From Campylobacterota bacterium (GTDB lineage Bacteria > Campylobacterota > Campylobacteria > Campylobacterales > Sulfurovaceae), in contig DRQB01000140.1 in assembly GCA_011330645.1 (NCBI GenBank), positions 1 through 6,605 of the forward strand: DNA of 6,605 bases, in the 5' to 3' direction. Each line of letters begins with the position of its first letter. The first letter of the stretch is position 1. Positions 5,332-6,605 of the stretch are shown piece by piece. The notes beneath the pieces are model-generated. The model ran no database searches. It worked only from the letters and a program-made list of their open reading frames with translations, and was not told the DNA's origin. A program made the position numbers and the translations under genes.

Positions 5332-6183
5332 ATGCAACGTTTCGAGTCGTATTTATCTCAGAGTCTACCACAAGCACCAAGCTTTCATCCTGTGTATGAA
5401 GATGCACTGGGTGTGATGCTAACTGCGGGTGGTAAACGTTTCCGTCCTATGTTGTTGCTTAGCATTGTCGATGCTTATGAGCCGATGCTTTATGATGGGG
5501 CATTGCCTGTAGCCTTAGCGTTAGAAATGTTCCACACCTATTCACTTATACACGATGACCTCCCTGCTATGGATGATGCAGACTTGCGTCGTGGCAATGA
5601 GACACTCCATAAACGTTATGATGAGGTCACTGCCATACTTGCAGGAGATGCCCTCAATACTGATGCTTTTTTGAAAATCTCTCAGGCACCACTACGTGAA
5701 GATATTAAAATCAAACTCGTCACACTTTTAGCCCAAAATGGTGGGGGTGAAGGTATGGTACTTGGACAGGCTATTGATTGTTATTTTGAAAATAAGCCTC
5801 TAGACATAGAGCAGATAAAAGTACTGCATACTAACAAAACAGCCAAACTCATAGCAGCTTCTTTGCAGATGGGTGCAGTTATTGTGGGGCTTGATAGCAA
5901 GATACAAAAAGCACTCTATGATTTCGGGATAGACCTTGGATTGTTATTTCAGATACAAGATGATATTATAGATGAAACACAGAGTGAAGAAGAAGCAGGA
6001 AAAACCACAGGAAATGATGGCGATAAAAATAGCTTTGTCAATCTTTTAGGACTAGAAAAAACTGTTGAAGAAGCAGATGCCTTAGCAAAAGATTTACAAA
6101 GACGATTTGAAACGTTTGATGAGAAGCTCCAAATAGCTTTACAACCCTTGATAACAAAATATCTCAATAGACATAAGGACTAA
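5332..6183 (+). CDS. ispA: Short-chain polyprenyl diphosphate synthase (farnesyl or geranylgeranyl diphosphate synthase)
   Basis: The 283-residue trans-prenyltransferase condenses isopentenyl diphosphate with allylic diphosphates to make the C15 (or C20) precursor for quinone side chains and undecaprenyl carrier lipid; it is cytoplasmic. Motifs in order are GGKRFRP (33-39), the first Asp-rich motif DDLPAMDD (75-82, the DDx4D form of bacterial enzymes) followed by LRRGNETLH, HTNKTAKLI (166-174), and the second Asp-rich motif QDDIID (209-214) with the GKTTGND loop (223-229). The residues just before the first motif, YSLIH (70-74), match E. coli IspA-type enzymes and favour farnesyl product, but chain length is not certain from sequence. 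ATG at 5332 has an AGGG site. It is followed after three bases by tkt, a pairing I recall from Campylobacter, with the tkt ribosome site inside its 3' end. Confidence 0.93.
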   Translation: MQRFESYLSQSLPQAPSFHPVYEDALGVMLTAGGKRFRPMLLLSIVDAYEPMLYDGALPVALALEMFHTYSLIHDDLPAMDDADLRRGNETLHKRYDEVTAILAGDALNTDAFLKISQAPLREDIKIKLVTLLAQNGGGEGMVLGQAIDCYFENKPLDIEQIKVLHTNKTAKLIAASLQMGAVIVGLDSKIQKALYDFGIDLGLLFQIQDDIIDETQSEEEAGKTTGNDGDKNSFVNLLGLEKTVEEADALAKDLQRRFETFDEKLQIALQPLITKYLNRHKD

Positions 6184-6186
6184 TAC

Positions 6187-6605
6187 ATGGCAGTAATGAC
6201 AGAGCAGAACAAAATGCGTAAAAAAATGGCAAATACCATTCGATTTTTAGCAGCAGATATGGTACAAAAGGCAAACTCAGGACACCCTGGTGCTCCTATG
6301 GGACTTGCAGACATTGCTGTGGTACTTTCAGAAAAACTAAGTCACAACCCTAAAAACCCAAAATGGCTTAATCGTGACCGTTTGGTGTTCTCTGGCGGAC
6401 ATGGTTCTGCACTCATATACTCACTTCTCCACCTTTGGGGGTATGATGTAAGTCTTGATGACTTGAAGAACTTTCGTCAACTAGACTCTAAAACACCAGG
6501 TCACCCAGAGTACGGACATACTGAAGGTGTAGAGATAACCACAGGACCACTCGGACAAGGGATAGCGAATGCTGTAGGTTTTGCTATGGCTGAAGCCTTT
6601 ACCAA
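6187..6605 (+). CDS. tkt: Transketolase, N-terminal part (3' end outside window)
   Basis: Transketolase moves two-carbon ketol units between sugar phosphates in the non-oxidative pentose phosphate pathway (and the Calvin cycle in organisms that use it), with thiamine diphosphate. The 139 visible codons cover the start of the N-terminal pyrophosphate-binding domain. They show [19 protein letters not shown] (21-39; the SGHPG histidine is H33), FSGGHGSAL (68-76; H72), TPGHPE (103-108) and [15 protein letters not shown] (111-125), all diagnostic of the family. ATG at 6187 is chosen because TAAGGA (6174-6179) lies seven bases upstream within ispA; later in-frame ATGs at 6196 and 6214 lack such sites. 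The reading frame stays open to the window edge, so roughly four fifths of the expected protein is missing. It is the second gene of the ispA operon. Confidence 0.96.
   Translation, partial: MAVMTEQNKMRKKMANTIRFLAADMVQKANSGHPGAPMGLADIAVVLSEKLSHNPKNPKWLNRDRLVFSGGHGSALIYSLLHLWGYDVSLDDLKNFRQLDSKTPGHPEYGHTEGVEITTGPLGQGIANAVGFAMAEAFT

Overview
The window looks like ordinary chromosomal DNA from a Campylobacterota (epsilonproteobacterial) bacterium, most likely a sulfur-oxidising lineage of the Sulfurovum/Sulfurimonas type. The support is its AT-leaning composition, tightly packed genes, TATAAT-type -10 boxes without clear -35 boxes, the adjacency of ispA and tkt, and a kinase-type nnrD gene near purN. 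I recall both adjacencies from Campylobacter genomes but could not check them. A SoxZ-like domain also fits a sulfur oxidiser. The genus assignment is inference.

Left part (1-3444): the 3' end of an NAD(P)H-hydrate dehydratase gene (nnrD) converges on, and overlaps by 8 bp, a minus-strand gene. That gene encodes a membrane-anchored protein whose C-terminal domain reads like SoxZ, the sulfur-carrier scaffold of the Sox pathway. Divergent from it is a tight three-gene operon: purN (purine synthesis), a 106-residue three-helix membrane protein of unknown function, and a MATE-family efflux transporter started by TTG.

Middle part (3441-4996): a classical short-chain dehydrogenase on the minus strand overlaps the MATE gene tail to tail by 4 bp. 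Its promoter overlaps, face to face, the promoter of an 80-residue hypothetical protein (TTG start) on the plus strand. A perfect 9-bp hairpin separates that gene from aroK (shikimate kinase), whose P-loop reads GKGT rather than the usual GKS/T.

Right part (4996-6605): a REP-like palindrome fills the gap between the stop codons of aroK and a convergent 71-residue two-helix membrane protein. Divergent from the latter are ispA (short-chain polyprenyl diphosphate synthase, with both Asp-rich motifs) and the first 139 codons of transketolase, cut off by the window edge, in a tight operon.

Most of the content is housekeeping: metabolite repair, purine, aromatic amino acid, isoprenoid and pentose phosphate metabolism. 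I see no mobile element, CRISPR array, RNA gene or defence system. The observations most worth following are the anchored SoxZ-like protein and the palindrome abutting two stop codons. No gap without a gene exceeds about 75 bases.
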